Notes: generated by a model not told the origin, from the sequence alone. DNA of 64,000 bases from Stenotrophomonas bentonitica (GCF_013185915.1 NZ_JAAZUH010000001.1:1736001-1800000), one strand, 5' to 3'. Positions 19,369 through 29,754 are shown, counted from the first letter of the stretch. A program made the numbers and translations.

Positions 19369-19459
19369 CGCAAGGCCGCACTATATCGTGGCCGTTCCAG
19401 CCGTCGCGTCACCGTGACGGTTTTCTGCATCCTATCGGGAACCCCTTGACGCGCCTGGA

Positions 19460-20089
19460 TCAGGCGACGGGCGCGTCCGGTGCCGGCGCGTTGAGGCCGA
19501 GCCAGCCGCCGATGATGGCGCGCGCTTCGTCCACGCCCTGGCGGGCCGGACCGGAGAAGGTCTGCACGCTCACCGTGTCGCCGAAGGCGGACTGCAGTTC
19601 CTTGCGCACCTTCTGCAGGGCGATGCCCTGCTGGCCACGGCCGAGCTTGTCGGCCTTGGTCAGCAGCGCGTGCGCCGGCAGCCCGCGCCGGACCGCGTAG
19701 GCCAGCATCTGGCGGTCGTAGTCCTTCAGCGGGTGGCGGATGTCCATCACCACCACCAGGCCACGCAGTGCCTCGCGGGTGCGGAAGTACTGGTCGATGA
19801 AGGCCTGCCAGTGGGCCTGCAGGTCCAGCGGCACCTTGGCGTAGCCGTACCCGGGCAGGTCGACCAGCTTGGCCTCCGGGGTGACCTCGAAGAACACCAG
19901 CTGCTGGGTGCGGCCGGGGGTCTTGGAGACCCGGGCCAGGCTGTTCTGGCGGGTCAGGGCGTTGAGGGCACTGGATTTGCCGGCGTTGGAGCGGCCGGCA
20001 AAGGCCACTTCGGCCCCCACGTCGTCCGGAAGTTGCCGGATATTGTGGGCCGAGAGCAGGTAATGGGCGCGTTCGAGGAGCAATGACAT
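19460..20089 (-). CDS. engB: Ribosome biogenesis GTP-binding protein EngB/YsxC
   Basis: This 209-residue GTPase is needed for large-subunit ribosome assembly. The G motifs are visible: G1 in GRSNAGKSS, the G2 threonine in KTPGRTQ, G3 in DLPGYGYA, and G4 in LTKADKL. The start MSLLLERAHYLL at 20089 is chosen; another ATG two codons upstream is possible. The long upstream extension of the frame is a shadow of the divergent cytochrome gene. The C-terminal tail is Ala/Pro-rich. Confidence 0.95.
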   Translation of the reverse strand: MSLLLERAHYLLSAHNIRQLPDDVGAEVAFAGRSNAGKSSALNALTRQNSLARVSKTPGRTQQLVFFEVTPEAKLVDLPGYGYAKVPLDLQAHWQAFIDQYFRTREALRGLVVVMDIRHPLKDYDRQMLAYAVRRGLPAHALLTKADKLGRGQQGIALQKVRKELQSAFGDTVSVQTFSGPARQGVDEARAIIGGWLGLNAPAPDAPVA

Positions 20090-20220
20090 GCGCATAGGAT
20101 CGCACGCCACCGGTTTTGCCGCACTGCCGCGTTGACCCTGGCGTGAAAGCGCATGGATAATCGGGCGATCCCCGCGTGTGCATCCTGCACATGCCAGGCC
20201 GGTCCACACGGAGCTTCCGC

Positions 20221-21012
20221 ATGCGCCATGCTCGCGTTCTTGCCGTTTCCGCTGTTGCTGTATCGCTGTTGGCCGCTGTTGCGGTCGCCCAGACCGCCGT
20301 GACCCCGCTGCCGGACAACGCACCGGTGCGCACGGCGTCGCTCGAAGTCGATTTCAGCAAGACCACCTGGGGCGACCCCAAGGCGGGCCAGGCCAAGGCA
20401 GCCGCCTGCGCGGCCTGCCACTCGGCCGACGGCAACGCCACGGTGGAGATGTACCCGAGCATCGCCGGGCAGAGCGAACGCTACGTGGCCCAGCAGATCG
20501 CGCTGATCGCCAACGGGCAGCGCACCTCCGGGGCCTCGGCCGCGATGGTGCCGTTCGTACAGGACCTCACCCCGCAGGACATGCGCGACATCGGTGCGTA
20601 TTTCGCAACGCAGAAGGCCAGCGCCGGCCTTGCCGACGACAGCGCGGTTGGCGAAGGTCCCTACAAGGGCATGAAGTTCTTCGAGATCGGGCAGCAGCTC
20701 TATCGCGGCGGCGATGCCCAGCGCGGCATTCCGGCGTGCATGGCCTGCCATGGACCCACCGGTGCCGGTAATCCGGGCCCGGCCTACCCGCACATCGGCG
20801 GCCAGCATGCGTCGTACGTGGCGCGGCGGCTGCAGGAGTACCAGGCCGGGGTCACCCAGGAAACCGACAAGGCGCACTTCCAGATCATGGCCAGCATTGC
20901 CAAGTCGCTGACCGAGCAGGAGATCCAGGCGCTGGGCAGCTACCTGCAGGGCCTGCACAACCGCGCCGACGACGTGGCTGCGGCGGCCCCGCGGGCAGGC
21001 GCGACGCAGTAA
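20221..21012 (+). CDS. Diheme cytochrome c4
   Basis: The 263-residue periplasmic protein has a signal peptide (VSLLAAVAVAQ) and two cytochrome c domains, each with a CxxCH heme site (CAACHSADG and CMACHGPTG). It also has the later axial-Met regions MVPFVQDL and FQIMASIA. Cytochrome c4 passes electrons to terminal oxidases. It is divergent from engB and upstream of the dsbA pair, an order common in xanthomonads. Heme insertion and Dsb redox chemistry share the periplasm, which may explain the neighbourhood. A terminator follows at 21080-21107. Confidence 0.93.
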   Translation: MRHARVLAVSAVAVSLLAAVAVAQTAVTPLPDNAPVRTASLEVDFSKTTWGDPKAGQAKAAACAACHSADGNATVEMYPSIAGQSERYVAQQIALIANGQRTSGASAAMVPFVQDLTPQDMRDIGAYFATQKASAGLADDSAVGEGPYKGMKFFEIGQQLYRGGDAQRGIPACMACHGPTGAGNPGPAYPHIGGQHASYVARRLQEYQAGVTQETDKAHFQIMASIAKSLTEQEIQALGSYLQGLHNRADDVAAAAPRAGATQ

Positions 21013-21079
21013 GCCTGGTCCTGTACCGGGACCGATGACAGATGCACCCCGCCCCGGTGGCGGGTTATGTTCACCACCA

Positions 21080-21107
21080 CGCCGGCACTGGGCCGGCGTT
21101 GTTTTTT
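21080..21107 (+). terminator. Rho-independent terminator in the dsbA1 leader
   Basis: CGCCGGC-ACTGG-GCCGGCG followed by TTGTTTTTT is a strong terminator. It ends only 19 bases before the ATG of the first dsbA gene, so it lies inside any transcript that starts upstream of it. Confidence 0.85.
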
Positions 21108-21126
21108 CCGATGGAGAGGGATGTAG

Positions 21127-21774
21127 ATGTCGCTGATGCCCCGTTTGATGCTGTTGCTGCTGGCCCTGAGCCCCCTGTCGGCCCTGGCCGCGCCCGCCCC
21201 CGTCACGCTGGTGGAAGGCGAAGACTACGAGGTCATCGCGCAGCCCGGCCCGTTCGCGCCGCTGGCCGGCAAGATCGAAGTGGTGGAGATGTTCGGCTAC
21301 ACCTGCCCGCACTGCGCGCACTTCGAGCCGACCCTGGAAGCCTGGACGAAGAAGCTGCCCAAGGACGTGCGCTTCACCCCGGTGCCGGCCGCCTTCGGCG
21401 GTGTCTGGGACTCCTTCGCCCGCGCCTACTACGCCGCCGACCAGCTGGGCGTGGCCAAGCGCAGCCATGCGGCCATGTTCGACGCTCTGCACGAAAAGGG
21501 CTCGCTGCCGATGCAGAACGTGTCGCCGGACGAACTGGCGGGCTTCTACGCCGCCTATGGGGTCAAGGCCGATGCCTACACCGCCGCGCTGAAGAGCGAC
21601 GCGGTGGAGCAGAAGATCAAGTACGCCCGTGCCTTCGCCCAGCGCACCAAGGTGCCGGGCACCCCGGCGCTGCTGGTCAACGGCAAGTACCTGGTCAAGG
21701 GCACCTCGTTCGACGACATGCTGCGCAATGCCGACGCGCTGATCGCCCGCGAGCGCCTCGCCAAGGCTCGCTGA
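21127..21774 (+). CDS. dsbA: Thiol:disulfide interchange protein DsbA
   Basis: The 215-residue periplasmic oxidase introduces disulfides into exported proteins. It has a signal peptide (LMLLLLALSPLSALA), the redox motif CPHC in MFGYTCPHCAHFEP, the helical insert, and the cis-Pro loop VPGTPALLVNGKYLV. It is of normal DsbA length. The ATG follows GGAGAGGG. It is the first of two tandem paralogues; the second is a lipoprotein with CPAC. DsbB, its reoxidant, is not in the window. Confidence 0.93.
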   Translation: MSLMPRLMLLLLALSPLSALAAPAPVTLVEGEDYEVIAQPGPFAPLAGKIEVVEMFGYTCPHCAHFEPTLEAWTKKLPKDVRFTPVPAAFGGVWDSFARAYYAADQLGVAKRSHAAMFDALHEKGSLPMQNVSPDELAGFYAAYGVKADAYTAALKSDAVEQKIKYARAFAQRTKVPGTPALLVNGKYLVKGTSFDDMLRNADALIARERLAKAR

Positions 21775-21881
21775 ACCGTCACACCCCCTGCACGCGGCGC
21801 CCCGGCGACCGCGTGGCATCATGCCCCCCTGGCTGGCGCTCGACCCGCCGGCCCCACCATGCCCCTGCTGGAGTCGCTTCG

Positions 21882-22727
21882 ATGAAGACCCGTTTCGCCC
21901 TCATGCTGATGGCCCTGCTGCCGATCCTTGCCGCCTGCAAGGCCCAGGACGGCACCGCCAACACCGCCGCCCCGACTGAACCGGCCACCCCGGCCACCGC
22001 GCCGGCCGCCGAAACCGCGCCGGGCCAGACCGAAGCGACCCCGACCGAAGCCGCCCCGGCCGCCAGCGGCGAAACCGCCGCCGCCGAGACCGCTGCCGCC
22101 GAAGCCACCACCCCGGCGCCGGCCCCCGCCTCGTCGCAGCCGGTGGGTCCGGCCCCGGTCGAAGGCACCGACTACGTGGTGATCGCCAACGGCGCACCGT
22201 TCGAACCGGCCACCGGCAAGATCGAAGTGGCCGAAGTGTTCGGCTTCGTCTGCCCGGCCTGCGCCGCGTTCCAGCCGCTGATCGGGCCGTGGAAGGCCGG
22301 CCTGCCGAGCGACGTGAACTTCGTCTACGTGCCGGCCATGTTCGGCGGTACCTGGGACAACTACGCCAAGGCGTTCTACGCCGCGCAGGCGCTGGGCCTG
22401 GAAGACAAGACCCATGAAGCGCTGTACAAGGCGATCCACGTCGACCAGAGCCTGAAGGGCGAGCGCGGCCGCGATACCCCGGAAGAAATCGCGGCGTTCT
22501 ACGCCAAGCACGGCGCCAACCAGAAGCAGTTCCTGGCCGAAATGTCCGGCTTCAACGTGACCAACAAGACCAACAAGGCCAAGAAGTTCGCCCAGGACAC
22601 CCAGATTTCCGGCACCCCGTCGGTGATCGTCAACGGCAAGTACCTGGTCAAGGGCAAGAGCTTCCCCGACATGCTGCGCATCGCCGATCACCTGATCGCC
22701 CGCGAACGCGCCGCCAAGGGCAATTGA
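21882..22727 (+). CDS. DsbA-like disulfide oxidoreductase lipoprotein
   Basis: This 281-residue paralogue of the preceding DsbA has a lipoprotein signal (LLPILAAC, lipidated Cys near residue 19). An approximately 65-residue linker of Ala, Thr, Pro and Glu leads to the thioredoxin-fold domain. The redox motif is CPAC in VFGFVCPACAAF, and the cis-Pro loop ISGTPSVIVNGKYLVKG is almost the same as in its neighbour. The linker would let the domain reach away from the membrane. The change of CPHC to CPAC should alter redox potential and suggests a separate substrate set. Its stop overlaps the start of the next gene. Confidence 0.92.
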   Translation: MKTRFALMLMALLPILAACKAQDGTANTAAPTEPATPATAPAAETAPGQTEATPTEAAPAASGETAAAETAAAEATTPAPAPASSQPVGPAPVEGTDYVVIANGAPFEPATGKIEVAEVFGFVCPACAAFQPLIGPWKAGLPSDVNFVYVPAMFGGTWDNYAKAFYAAQALGLEDKTHEALYKAIHVDQSLKGERGRDTPEEIAAFYAKHGANQKQFLAEMSGFNVTNKTNKAKKFAQDTQISGTPSVIVNGKYLVKGKSFPDMLRIADHLIARERAAKGN

Positions 22728-23518
22728 GTTTCCAGGAACCTGCAACCGTCGTGACTTCCCCCAACACGCGGACCCTGCGCCTGCTCACGGCCAACATCCA
22801 GGCCGGCTCGAGCACCCGCCGCTACAGCGACTATGTGACCCGCAGCTGGTCGCATGCGCTGCCGGCGGGGCGCAAGCGGACCAGCCTGGACGCCATCGCC
22901 CAGCTGGCCCGCGGCCATGACATCGTCGGCCTGCAGGAGGCCGACCCCGGCAGCCTGCGCTCGGGTTTCACCAACCAGACCCACTACCTGGCCGAGCGCG
23001 CCGGCTTCAATTACTGGAGCCACCAGCCCAACCGTCGCATGGGCGGGGTGGCCTCCAGTGCCAACGGCCTGCTGAGCCGGCTGGAACCGGTGGAAGTCCA
23101 GGACCACGCCCTGCCCGGCCGCATCGGCGGACGCGGCGTGCTGCTGGCCAAGTTCGGCGAAGGCGCCGAAGGGCTGGCGGTGGCGGTGGCGCACCTGTCG
23201 CTGGGGACCAATTCGCGCATGTCGCAATTGGCCTTTATTGCCGACCTGCTGTCCGACCACCCCAACGCGGTGCTGATGGGCGATTTCAACTGCCTGGCCG
23301 AGCGTCCGGAAATGCAGGTGCTGTACCAGAAGACCACCCTGCAGCCCCCGGGCTGCGCGGTGCCGACCTTCCCCAGCTGGCGCCCGGACCGGGCCATCGA
23401 CCACATCCTGCTCAGCAACGGCCTGCAGCAGCGCAGCGCCGAAGCGGTACCGGCGGCGTTCTCCGACCACCTGGCCCTGGCCATGGCCATCGACGTCCCC
23501 AGCCAGGCCCTGCGCTGA
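22724..23518 (+). CDS. Endonuclease/exonuclease/phosphatase family protein
   Basis: The protein of about 255-264 residues has the metal-dependent EEP fold. LLTANIQ supplies the first Asn, DIVGLQEAD the catalytic Glu, VLMGDFNC the Asp/Asn pair and the late AFSDHLAL the His. It could cleave nucleic acids or phospholipid head groups; the substrate is not evident, and no signal peptide is seen. A TTG at 22724 overlaps the stop of the upstream dsbA-like gene (TTGA), and a GTG at 22751 after AGGAA is the other reasonable start. A 7-bp hairpin follows the stop. Confidence 0.87.
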   Translation: MSFQEPATVVTSPNTRTLRLLTANIQAGSSTRRYSDYVTRSWSHALPAGRKRTSLDAIAQLARGHDIVGLQEADPGSLRSGFTNQTHYLAERAGFNYWSHQPNRRMGGVASSANGLLSRLEPVEVQDHALPGRIGGRGVLLAKFGEGAEGLAVAVAHLSLGTNSRMSQLAFIADLLSDHPNAVLMGDFNCLAERPEMQVLYQKTTLQPPGCAVPTFPSWRPDRAIDHILLSNGLQQRSAEAVPAAFSDHLALAMAIDVPSQALR

Positions 23519-23527
23519 CCACGTGAA

Positions 23528-23545
23528 CGCCCTGTCCACAGGGCG
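23528..23545 (+). terminator. Hairpin after the EEP gene
   Basis: CGCCCTG-TCCA-CAGGGCG is a perfect 7-bp stem starting 10 bases after the stop. There is no T-run, so termination is only suggested. Confidence 0.45.
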
Positions 23546-23592
23546 TATGCGCTAATTCATGGGTCTGCCGGCAACGGCACCGGGGCCCCATC

Positions 23593-25572
23593 ATGAACAC
23601 CGTGGAGACACCTCCCAGCGAGGTGCGCACGCTGCGGCCGGTCTTCCTGCTCGCCGCCACCCTGGTGGCGGCCTTCGCGATCCTGGTCACCGCGTTTCCG
23701 TCCCAGTCCGGCGTCCTGCTGCTGCAGGCGCAGACCTGGGCGTCGCGCAATGTCGGCTGGTATTACCTGCTGGCGATGACCCTGTACCTGGTGTTCGTGG
23801 TCGGCGTGGCATTGTCCGGCTACGGCAACGTGAAGCTGGGCGCGGACCACGACGAGCCGGAGTTCAGCTACCTCTCCTGGGCCGGCATGCTGTTCGCCGC
23901 CGGCATCAGCATCACCCTGTTCTTCTTCTGCGTGTCCGAACCGCTTACCCACTACCTGCAACCGCCGCAGGGCGGTGTCGGCAGCGGCGAGGCCAGCGCG
24001 CGCCAGGCGATGCAGCTGCTGTTCCTGCATTGGGGCCTGCATGGCTGGGGCGTGTTCGCGCTGGCGGCGATGGCGCTGGCCTACTTCGCCTACCGCCACA
24101 ACCTGCCGCTGGCGCTGCGCTCGGCGCTGTATCCCCTGATCGGCAAACGCATCAACGGCCCGATCGGCTACACCGTGGACGCGCTCGGCATCGTCGCCAC
24201 CGTGTTCGGGATCGGCGCGGACATGGGCTTTGGCGTGCTGCACCTCAATGCCGGGCTCAACACGCTGCTGCCGGTACCGCATGCGCCGTGGGTGCAGGTC
24301 GCGCTGATCGTGCTGATGATGGGCGCGGCGATCACCGTGGCCGTGTCCGGCGTGGAAAAAGGCGTGCGGCTGATGTCGGACATCAACATGCTGCTGGCGA
24401 TCGCGCTGCTGCTGTTCATGCTTTTCGCCGGTCCCACCCAGTACCTGCTCAGTACCCTGATGCAGAACCTGGGCGACTACCTGGGCAACGTGGTCGGCAA
24501 GAGTTTCGACGTGTACGCCTATGGCGGCCGTGCCGACTGGCTGGGCGACTGGACGGTGTTCTACTGGGCATGGTGGATCGGCTGGGCGCCGTTCGTGGGA
24601 CTGTTCATCGCGCGCATCTCGCGCGGCCGCACCATCCGCGAATTCGTGTTCGGAGTGCTGCTGATACCACTTGGTTTCACCCTGGCGTGGCTGTCGATCT
24701 TCGGCAACAGCGCGCTGGACCAGGTGCTGCATCATGGCCAGGAACACCTGGCGCAACTTGCCGTGGACAGCCCGCCGACCGTGCTTTACGCGCTGCTGGA
24801 AAGTTACCCGTGGAGCCGCGCGGTCATCGCAGTGGTGGTGTTCGTCAGCTTCATCTTCTTCGTCACCTCTGCCGATTCGGGCACCGTCGTGTTGTCCACG
24901 CTCTCCTCGCACGGCGGTGTGCCCGAGGAAGACGGCCCGCGCTGGTTGCGCGTGTTCTGGGGCGTGATGATCGCGCTGGTGACCACCGGGCTGCTGCTGG
25001 CCGGCAGCATGGATGCGCTGAAGTCGGCGGTGGTTCTCGCGTCGCTGCCATTCTCGGTGGTGCTGCTGTTGATGCTGTGGGGACTCACCCGCGCACTGGG
25101 CGAAGAATCCCAACGCAAAAAGGCGTCGCAGTACTCGCCCGTGCCGTTGATCGGCCAGTCGCGACACCAGCGCGGCTGGCGCCAGCGGATCACCCAGGCC
25201 GTGCATTTCCCCGTGCGCGACGAGGTCTACCGCTTCATGGACAGCGAGGTGCGCCCGGCCATGGAAGCGGTGGCCGCGCAGCTGCGCGAACAGGGGCTGG
25301 ACGTGAGCACCGACTTCGAGCCCGGCCAGATGACGCTGGAAGTCGACCACGGCGAGCAGCAGGTGTTCCGCTACCAGGTGGTGTTGAAGGGCTACCTTAC
25401 CCCTTCATTCGCTGCGCAGCGCTTCCGCAACCAGCGCTATTACCGCGCCGAGGTCCACCTCTATGAAGGTGGACAGGACTACGAGCTGGTCGGCTACAGC
25501 CGCCAGCAGATCATCAACGACATCATCGACCAGTACGAGCGCCACCTGCAGTTCCTGCACCTGACCCGCTGA
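23593..25572 (+). CDS. betT: BCCT family choline transporter BetT
   Basis: This inner-membrane transporter has 659 residues and about 12 membrane spans. It carries the BCCT signature [23 protein letters not shown]. The long cytoplasmic C-terminal tail (about residues 510-659, with [16 protein letters not shown]) is typical of BetT-type carriers, in which it senses osmotic state. It takes up choline, probably proton-driven. It is the first gene of betT-betB-betA with gaps of 35 and 25 bases, so uptake and oxidation of choline to glycine betaine are linked. No betI repressor gene lies beside it. Confidence 0.93.
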   Translation: MNTVETPPSEVRTLRPVFLLAATLVAAFAILVTAFPSQSGVLLLQAQTWASRNVGWYYLLAMTLYLVFVVGVALSGYGNVKLGADHDEPEFSYLSWAGMLFAAGISITLFFFCVSEPLTHYLQPPQGGVGSGEASARQAMQLLFLHWGLHGWGVFALAAMALAYFAYRHNLPLALRSALYPLIGKRINGPIGYTVDALGIVATVFGIGADMGFGVLHLNAGLNTLLPVPHAPWVQVALIVLMMGAAITVAVSGVEKGVRLMSDINMLLAIALLLFMLFAGPTQYLLSTLMQNLGDYLGNVVGKSFDVYAYGGRADWLGDWTVFYWAWWIGWAPFVGLFIARISRGRTIREFVFGVLLIPLGFTLAWLSIFGNSALDQVLHHGQEHLAQLAVDSPPTVLYALLESYPWSRAVIAVVVFVSFIFFVTSADSGTVVLSTLSSHGGVPEEDGPRWLRVFWGVMIALVTTGLLLAGSMDALKSAVVLASLPFSVVLLLMLWGLTRALGEESQRKKASQYSPVPLIGQSRHQRGWRQRITQAVHFPVRDEVYRFMDSEVRPAMEAVAAQLREQGLDVSTDFEPGQMTLEVDHGEQQVFRYQVVLKGYLTPSFAAQRFRNQRYYRAEVHLYEGGQDYELVGYSRQQIINDIIDQYERHLQFLHLTR

Positions 25573-25607
25573 ACCCGCTGGCCGCCCCACGCACAGGAGT
25601 CATCGCC

Positions 25608-27080
25608 ATGCCCACCTTCCCAGACCAGCTGCTCTACATCGGCGGCCGCTACGTCCCCTCGCAGGGCAACCGCACCTTCGAGGTGGTCAATCCCGCCAAC
25701 GGCGAGGTGCTGGCCAACGTGCACAACGCCAACAGCGACGACCTGGATGCGGCGGTCGAAAGCGCGCAGGCCGGGCAGAAGGCATGGGCGGCACTGACCA
25801 CGGTGGAACGCTCGCGCATCCTGCTGCGCGCGGTGGCGCTGCTGCGCGCACGCAACGACGACCTGGCCGAACTGGAAAGCCTCAACACCGGCAAGCCCCT
25901 GAGCGAAACCCTGAGCGTGGACATCGTTACCGGCGCGGACGTGCTGGAGTACTACGCCGGGGTGATGCACGGGCTGGAAGGCAGCCAGGTGCCGCTGCGC
26001 GAAGGCAGCTTCTTCTACACGCGGCAGGAACCGCTGGGCGTGGTCGGTGCGATCGGCGCCTGGAACTATCCGATCCAGATCGCGCTGTGGAAGGCCGCAC
26101 CGGCACTGGCCGCCGGCAACGCGATGATCTTCAAACCCAGCGAAGTGACCCCGCTGACCGCGCTGAAGCTGGCCGAAATCTTCACCGAGGCCGGCCTGCC
26201 GGACGGGGTGTTCAACGTGCTGCCCGGTGACGGTGCGGGGGTCGGCTCGGCGCTGACCGAGCATCCGGGCATCGAGAAAATCTCCTTCACCGGCGGCACC
26301 GCGACCGGGCGCAAGGTGATGGCCAGCGCGTCCAGCTCCACGCTGAAGGAGGTGACGATGGAGCTGGGCGGCAAGTCGCCCCTCCTCATCTGCGCCGACG
26401 CCGACCTTGGGCTCGCCGCCGACATCGCGATGATGGCCAACTTCTACAGTTCGGGCCAGGTCTGCACCAACGGCACCCGCGTATTCGTGCCGCAGGCGCG
26501 GCTGGCCGAGATGGAACAGGCACTGTTCGCGCGCGTGGCGCGGATCCGGATCGGCGACCCGATGGCGGTGGACACCACCTTCGGCCCGCTGGTGAGTGCC
26601 GCGCACATGCGCAGCGTGCTGGCGCACATCGAGCGCGGCAAGGCCGAGGGTGCGCGCCTGCTCTGCGGTGGCGAACGCCTCACCGACGGCGCACTGGGCA
26701 AAGGCTGCTACGTGGCCCCGACCATCTTCAGCGACTGCCGCGACGACATGGCGATCGTGCGCGAGGAGATCTTCGGACCCGTGCTCAGCCTGCTGTCCTA
26801 CGAGGACGAAGACGAGGCCGTGCGGCGTGCCAATGCCACCGAGTACGGACTGGCGGCGGGCGTGGTGACGCCCCACCTCAGTCGCGCGCACCGCCTGATC
26901 CACCAGCTGGAAGCGGGCATCTGCTGGGTGAACTGCTGGGGCGAGTCGCCGGCGACGATGCCGGTGGGCGGTTACAAGCAGTCCGGGGTCGGGCGCGAGA
27001 ACGGGTTGGCCACGCTGCGCGCGTATACCCGTACCAAGTCCGTGCAGATCGAGATGGACCGCTACGCGTCGGTGTTCTGA
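25608..27080 (+). CDS. betB: Betaine-aldehyde dehydrogenase
   Basis: The 490-residue NAD(P)-dependent enzyme oxidises betaine aldehyde to glycine betaine, an osmoprotectant. The aldehyde-dehydrogenase motifs are complete: [13 protein letters not shown], the catalytic Glu in MELGGKSP, and the nucleophilic Cys in [11 protein letters not shown]. The ending [20 protein letters not shown] is typical of BetB. A GGAGT site precedes the ATG. It lies between betT and betA. Confidence 0.96.
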   Translation: MPTFPDQLLYIGGRYVPSQGNRTFEVVNPANGEVLANVHNANSDDLDAAVESAQAGQKAWAALTTVERSRILLRAVALLRARNDDLAELESLNTGKPLSETLSVDIVTGADVLEYYAGVMHGLEGSQVPLREGSFFYTRQEPLGVVGAIGAWNYPIQIALWKAAPALAAGNAMIFKPSEVTPLTALKLAEIFTEAGLPDGVFNVLPGDGAGVGSALTEHPGIEKISFTGGTATGRKVMASASSSTLKEVTMELGGKSPLLICADADLGLAADIAMMANFYSSGQVCTNGTRVFVPQARLAEMEQALFARVARIRIGDPMAVDTTFGPLVSAAHMRSVLAHIERGKAEGARLLCGGERLTDGALGKGCYVAPTIFSDCRDDMAIVREEIFGPVLSLLSYEDEDEAVRRANATEYGLAAGVVTPHLSRAHRLIHQLEAGICWVNCWGESPATMPVGGYKQSGVGRENGLATLRAYTRTKSVQIEMDRYASVF

Positions 27081-27105
27081 ACCGGCCTGACCAGGAGATT
27101 CCGCG

Positions 27106-28776
27106 ATGAAGCGCGAATACGACTACATCATCATCGGCGCCGGCTCGGCGGGCAACACGCTGGCCGCGCGCCTGACCGAAGACGCCGGGGTCAGCGTGCT
27201 GCTGCTGGAGGCCGGCGGCCCGGACTACCGGCTCGACTTCCGCACCCAGATGCCGGCCGCGCTGGCCTACCCGCTGCAGGGCCGGCGCTACAACTGGGCG
27301 TATGAAACCGAGCCGGAACCGCACATGGACAACCGGCGCATGGAATGCGGGCGCGGCAAGGGCCTGGGCGGCTCCTCGCTGATCAACGGCATGTGCTACA
27401 TCCGCGGCAACGCGCTGGACTTCGACCAGTGGGCCGGTTTCGATGGCCTGGAGGACTGGAGCTACCGCGACGTGCTGCCGTACTTCCGCAAGGCGGAAAC
27501 CCGCGACATCGGTCCCAACGATTACCACGGCGGCACCGGCCCGGTCAGCGTGGCCACGCCGAAGAACGACAACAACGTGCTGTTCCACGCCATGGTCGAG
27601 GCCGGCGTGCAGGCGGGCTATCCGCGTACCGATGACCTCAACGGCTACCAGCAGGAAGGTTTCGGCCCGATGGACCGCACCGTGACCCCGAACGGGCGCC
27701 GTTCCAGTACCGCGCGCGGTTACCTCGACATGGCCAAAGGGCGGCCGGGGCTGCAGATCGTCACCCACGCCACCACCGACCGTATCCTGTTCGACGGCAA
27801 GCGCGCAGTAGGTGTGCGTTACCTGGTCGGCGGCAGCGCCGAACCCACCGACGCGCACGCACGCCGCGAAGTGCTGCTGTGCGCCGGGGCCATCGCCTCG
27901 CCGCAGATCCTGCAGCGCTCCGGCGTGGGCGCGCCGGCGCTGTTGGCCGCGCTGGGCGTGCCGCTGGTGCACGACCTGCCGGGCGTGGGCGAAAACCTGC
28001 AGGACCACCTGGAGGTGTACATGCAGTACGCCTGCACCAAGCCGGTGTCGCTGTACCCGGCGCTGCAGTGGTGGAACCAGCCGATGATCGGCGCGGAATG
28101 GCTGTTCAACGGCACCGGGATCGGCGCCAGCAACCAGTTCGAGGCCGGCGGCTTCATCCGCACCCGCGACGACTTTGCGTGGCCGAACATCCAGTACCAC
28201 TTCCTGCCGGTGGCGATCAATTACAACGGCACCAACGCGGTGAAGGAGCATGGCTTCCAGGCGCATGTAGGTTCGATGCGCACGCCCAGCCGCGGCCATG
28301 TGCATGCGCGCTCGCGCGACCCGCACCAGCATCCGTCGATCCTGTTCAACTACCAGTCCACCGACCAGGACTGGCAGGAGTTCCGCGATGCGATCCGGAT
28401 CACCCGCGAGATCATCGCGCAGCCCGCATTGGACCCGTATCGCGGGCGCGAGATCAGCCCCGGCGCCGACTGCCGCACCGACGCCGAACTCGACGCGTTC
28501 GTGCGGGCGCGGGCGGAGACCGCGTACCACCCTTCCTGTTCGTGCGCGATGGGCACCGACGCGATGAGCGTGGTGGACGGCCAGGGCCGCGTGCACGGCA
28601 TGCAGGGCCTGCGCGTGGTGGACGCGTCGATCATGCCGCTGATCATCACCGGCAACCTCAACGCCACCACCATCATGATCGCCGAGAAGATCGCCGACCG
28701 GATCCGGGGGCGCGAACCGCTGCCGCGCAGCACGGCGGCGTACTACGTGGCGGGTGACGCACCGGTAAGGCGGTAG
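27106..28776 (+). CDS. betA: Choline dehydrogenase
   Basis: The 556-residue FAD-dependent GMC oxidoreductase oxidises choline to betaine aldehyde at the membrane. The FAD-binding start [19 protein letters not shown], the GMC signature [13 protein letters not shown] and the active-site region [11 protein letters not shown], with its conserved His, are present. The ATG follows AGGAGATT. It is the last gene of the bet operon, with only eight bases before the convergent rhtA-like gene stop. Confidence 0.96.
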   Translation: MKREYDYIIIGAGSAGNTLAARLTEDAGVSVLLLEAGGPDYRLDFRTQMPAALAYPLQGRRYNWAYETEPEPHMDNRRMECGRGKGLGGSSLINGMCYIRGNALDFDQWAGFDGLEDWSYRDVLPYFRKAETRDIGPNDYHGGTGPVSVATPKNDNNVLFHAMVEAGVQAGYPRTDDLNGYQQEGFGPMDRTVTPNGRRSSTARGYLDMAKGRPGLQIVTHATTDRILFDGKRAVGVRYLVGGSAEPTDAHARREVLLCAGAIASPQILQRSGVGAPALLAALGVPLVHDLPGVGENLQDHLEVYMQYACTKPVSLYPALQWWNQPMIGAEWLFNGTGIGASNQFEAGGFIRTRDDFAWPNIQYHFLPVAINYNGTNAVKEHGFQAHVGSMRTPSRGHVHARSRDPHQHPSILFNYQSTDQDWQEFRDAIRITREIIAQPALDPYRGREISPGADCRTDAELDAFVRARAETAYHPSCSCAMGTDAMSVVDGQGRVHGMQGLRVVDASIMPLIITGNLNATTIMIAEKIADRIRGREPLPRSTAAYYVAGDAPVRR

Positions 28777-28783
28777 AACGACG

Positions 28784-29662
28784 TCATGCAGGCGCGCCCA
28801 GGAGGGGTGTCGGCGCCCGCTTTGCGGTCACGGTGCTGCCGATGGAGGCCACCACCGTGCAGCCGATCGCCGCCCACTGCAGCGGGGTCAGGTGCTCGGC
28901 CAGCAGGCCCATCGCCAGCAGCGCGGCCACCGCCGGCTCCATGCTGATCAGGATGCCGAAGGTCTCCTTGGGCAGCCGCTTCAACGCGGCCATTTCCAGC
29001 CACATCGGAATCGAGCTGGATACGATCGCCACACCCAGCCCGAACAGCAGGATCTTCGGGTCCAGCAACGCCATACCCGCATGCGCCACGCCCACCGGCA
29101 CCACCACCAGCGCGGCGGCGCACAGGCCCAGCGACACCGTGTGCCCGGCCGGCAGGTGGCCGGCGCGCTTGCCGAAGATGATGTACAGCGCCCAGCACAC
29201 CGCCGCGCCCAGCGCATACAGCACGCCGACCAGGTCCAGCGGTTCGCCGTGGCCCAGCGGCAACAGCATCAGCAGGCCCGCCGCCGCACAGCCGACCCAG
29301 ACGAAGTCGATGGGGCGGCGCGAGGACCACATCGCCACCGCCAGCGGCCCGCAGAATTCGATGGCCACCGCGATGCCGAATGGAATCGTGCGCAGCGCCA
29401 TGTAGAACAGCAGGTTCATCACCCCCAAGGTGACGCCGTAGCGCAGGATCGCCCCGGCATCGGCGCGCGAGGTGACCCGACGCCACGGCCGGAACACCGC
29501 CAGCAGCACCAGCGCGGAGAAGCCCACGCGCAACGCGCTGGTGCCCTGCGCGCCGATCAGCGGGAACAGCTGCTTGGCGAACGAGGTGCCCACGGCGAGA
29601 GAGGTAACCGAGCCGAGCACGGCCAGGACGGGAAGCAGCGATGAGAGGCGCGAGGTGGACAT
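28784..29662 (-). CDS. rhtA: EamA family exporter, RhtA-like
   Basis: This 292-residue inner-membrane protein has about ten hydrophobic helices in two EamA repeats. The second repeat is visible at LGVAIVSSSIPMWLEMAALKRLP and GILISMEPAVAALLAMGLLAEHL, a stretch characteristic of the threonine/homoserine exporter RhtA. It probably exports amino acids. It is convergent with betA and followed, on its upstream side, by a SMAG dimer shared with the next minus-strand gene. Confidence 0.85.
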   Translation of the reverse strand: MSTSRLSSLLPVLAVLGSVTSLAVGTSFAKQLFPLIGAQGTSALRVGFSALVLLAVFRPWRRVTSRADAGAILRYGVTLGVMNLLFYMALRTIPFGIAVAIEFCGPLAVAMWSSRRPIDFVWVGCAAAGLLMLLPLGHGEPLDLVGVLYALGAAVCWALYIIFGKRAGHLPAGHTVSLGLCAAALVVVPVGVAHAGMALLDPKILLFGLGVAIVSSSIPMWLEMAALKRLPKETFGILISMEPAVAALLAMGLLAEHLTPLQWAAIGCTVVASIGSTVTAKRAPTPLLGAPA

Positions 29663-29685
29663 CGCGAGAGGATACGCTCAAACCC

Positions 29686-29754
29686 GTAGCGACACGCCAT
29701 GCGTGTCCTGCGTGCAGCCTGGCACCTCGCGGGACACGCGTGGCGTGTCGCTAC
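29686..29754. repeat. SMAG/REP dimer, GTAG ends facing outward
   Basis: GTAGCGACACGCCATGCGTGTC at 29686 and its inverted partner ending GACACGCGTGGCGTGTCGCTAC at 29754 make a 69-base imperfect palindrome. The right-hand CTAC contains the TAG stop of the PhnB-like gene. The stem sequence class (GCGACACGC) differs from the other elements in the window. Confidence 0.9.
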
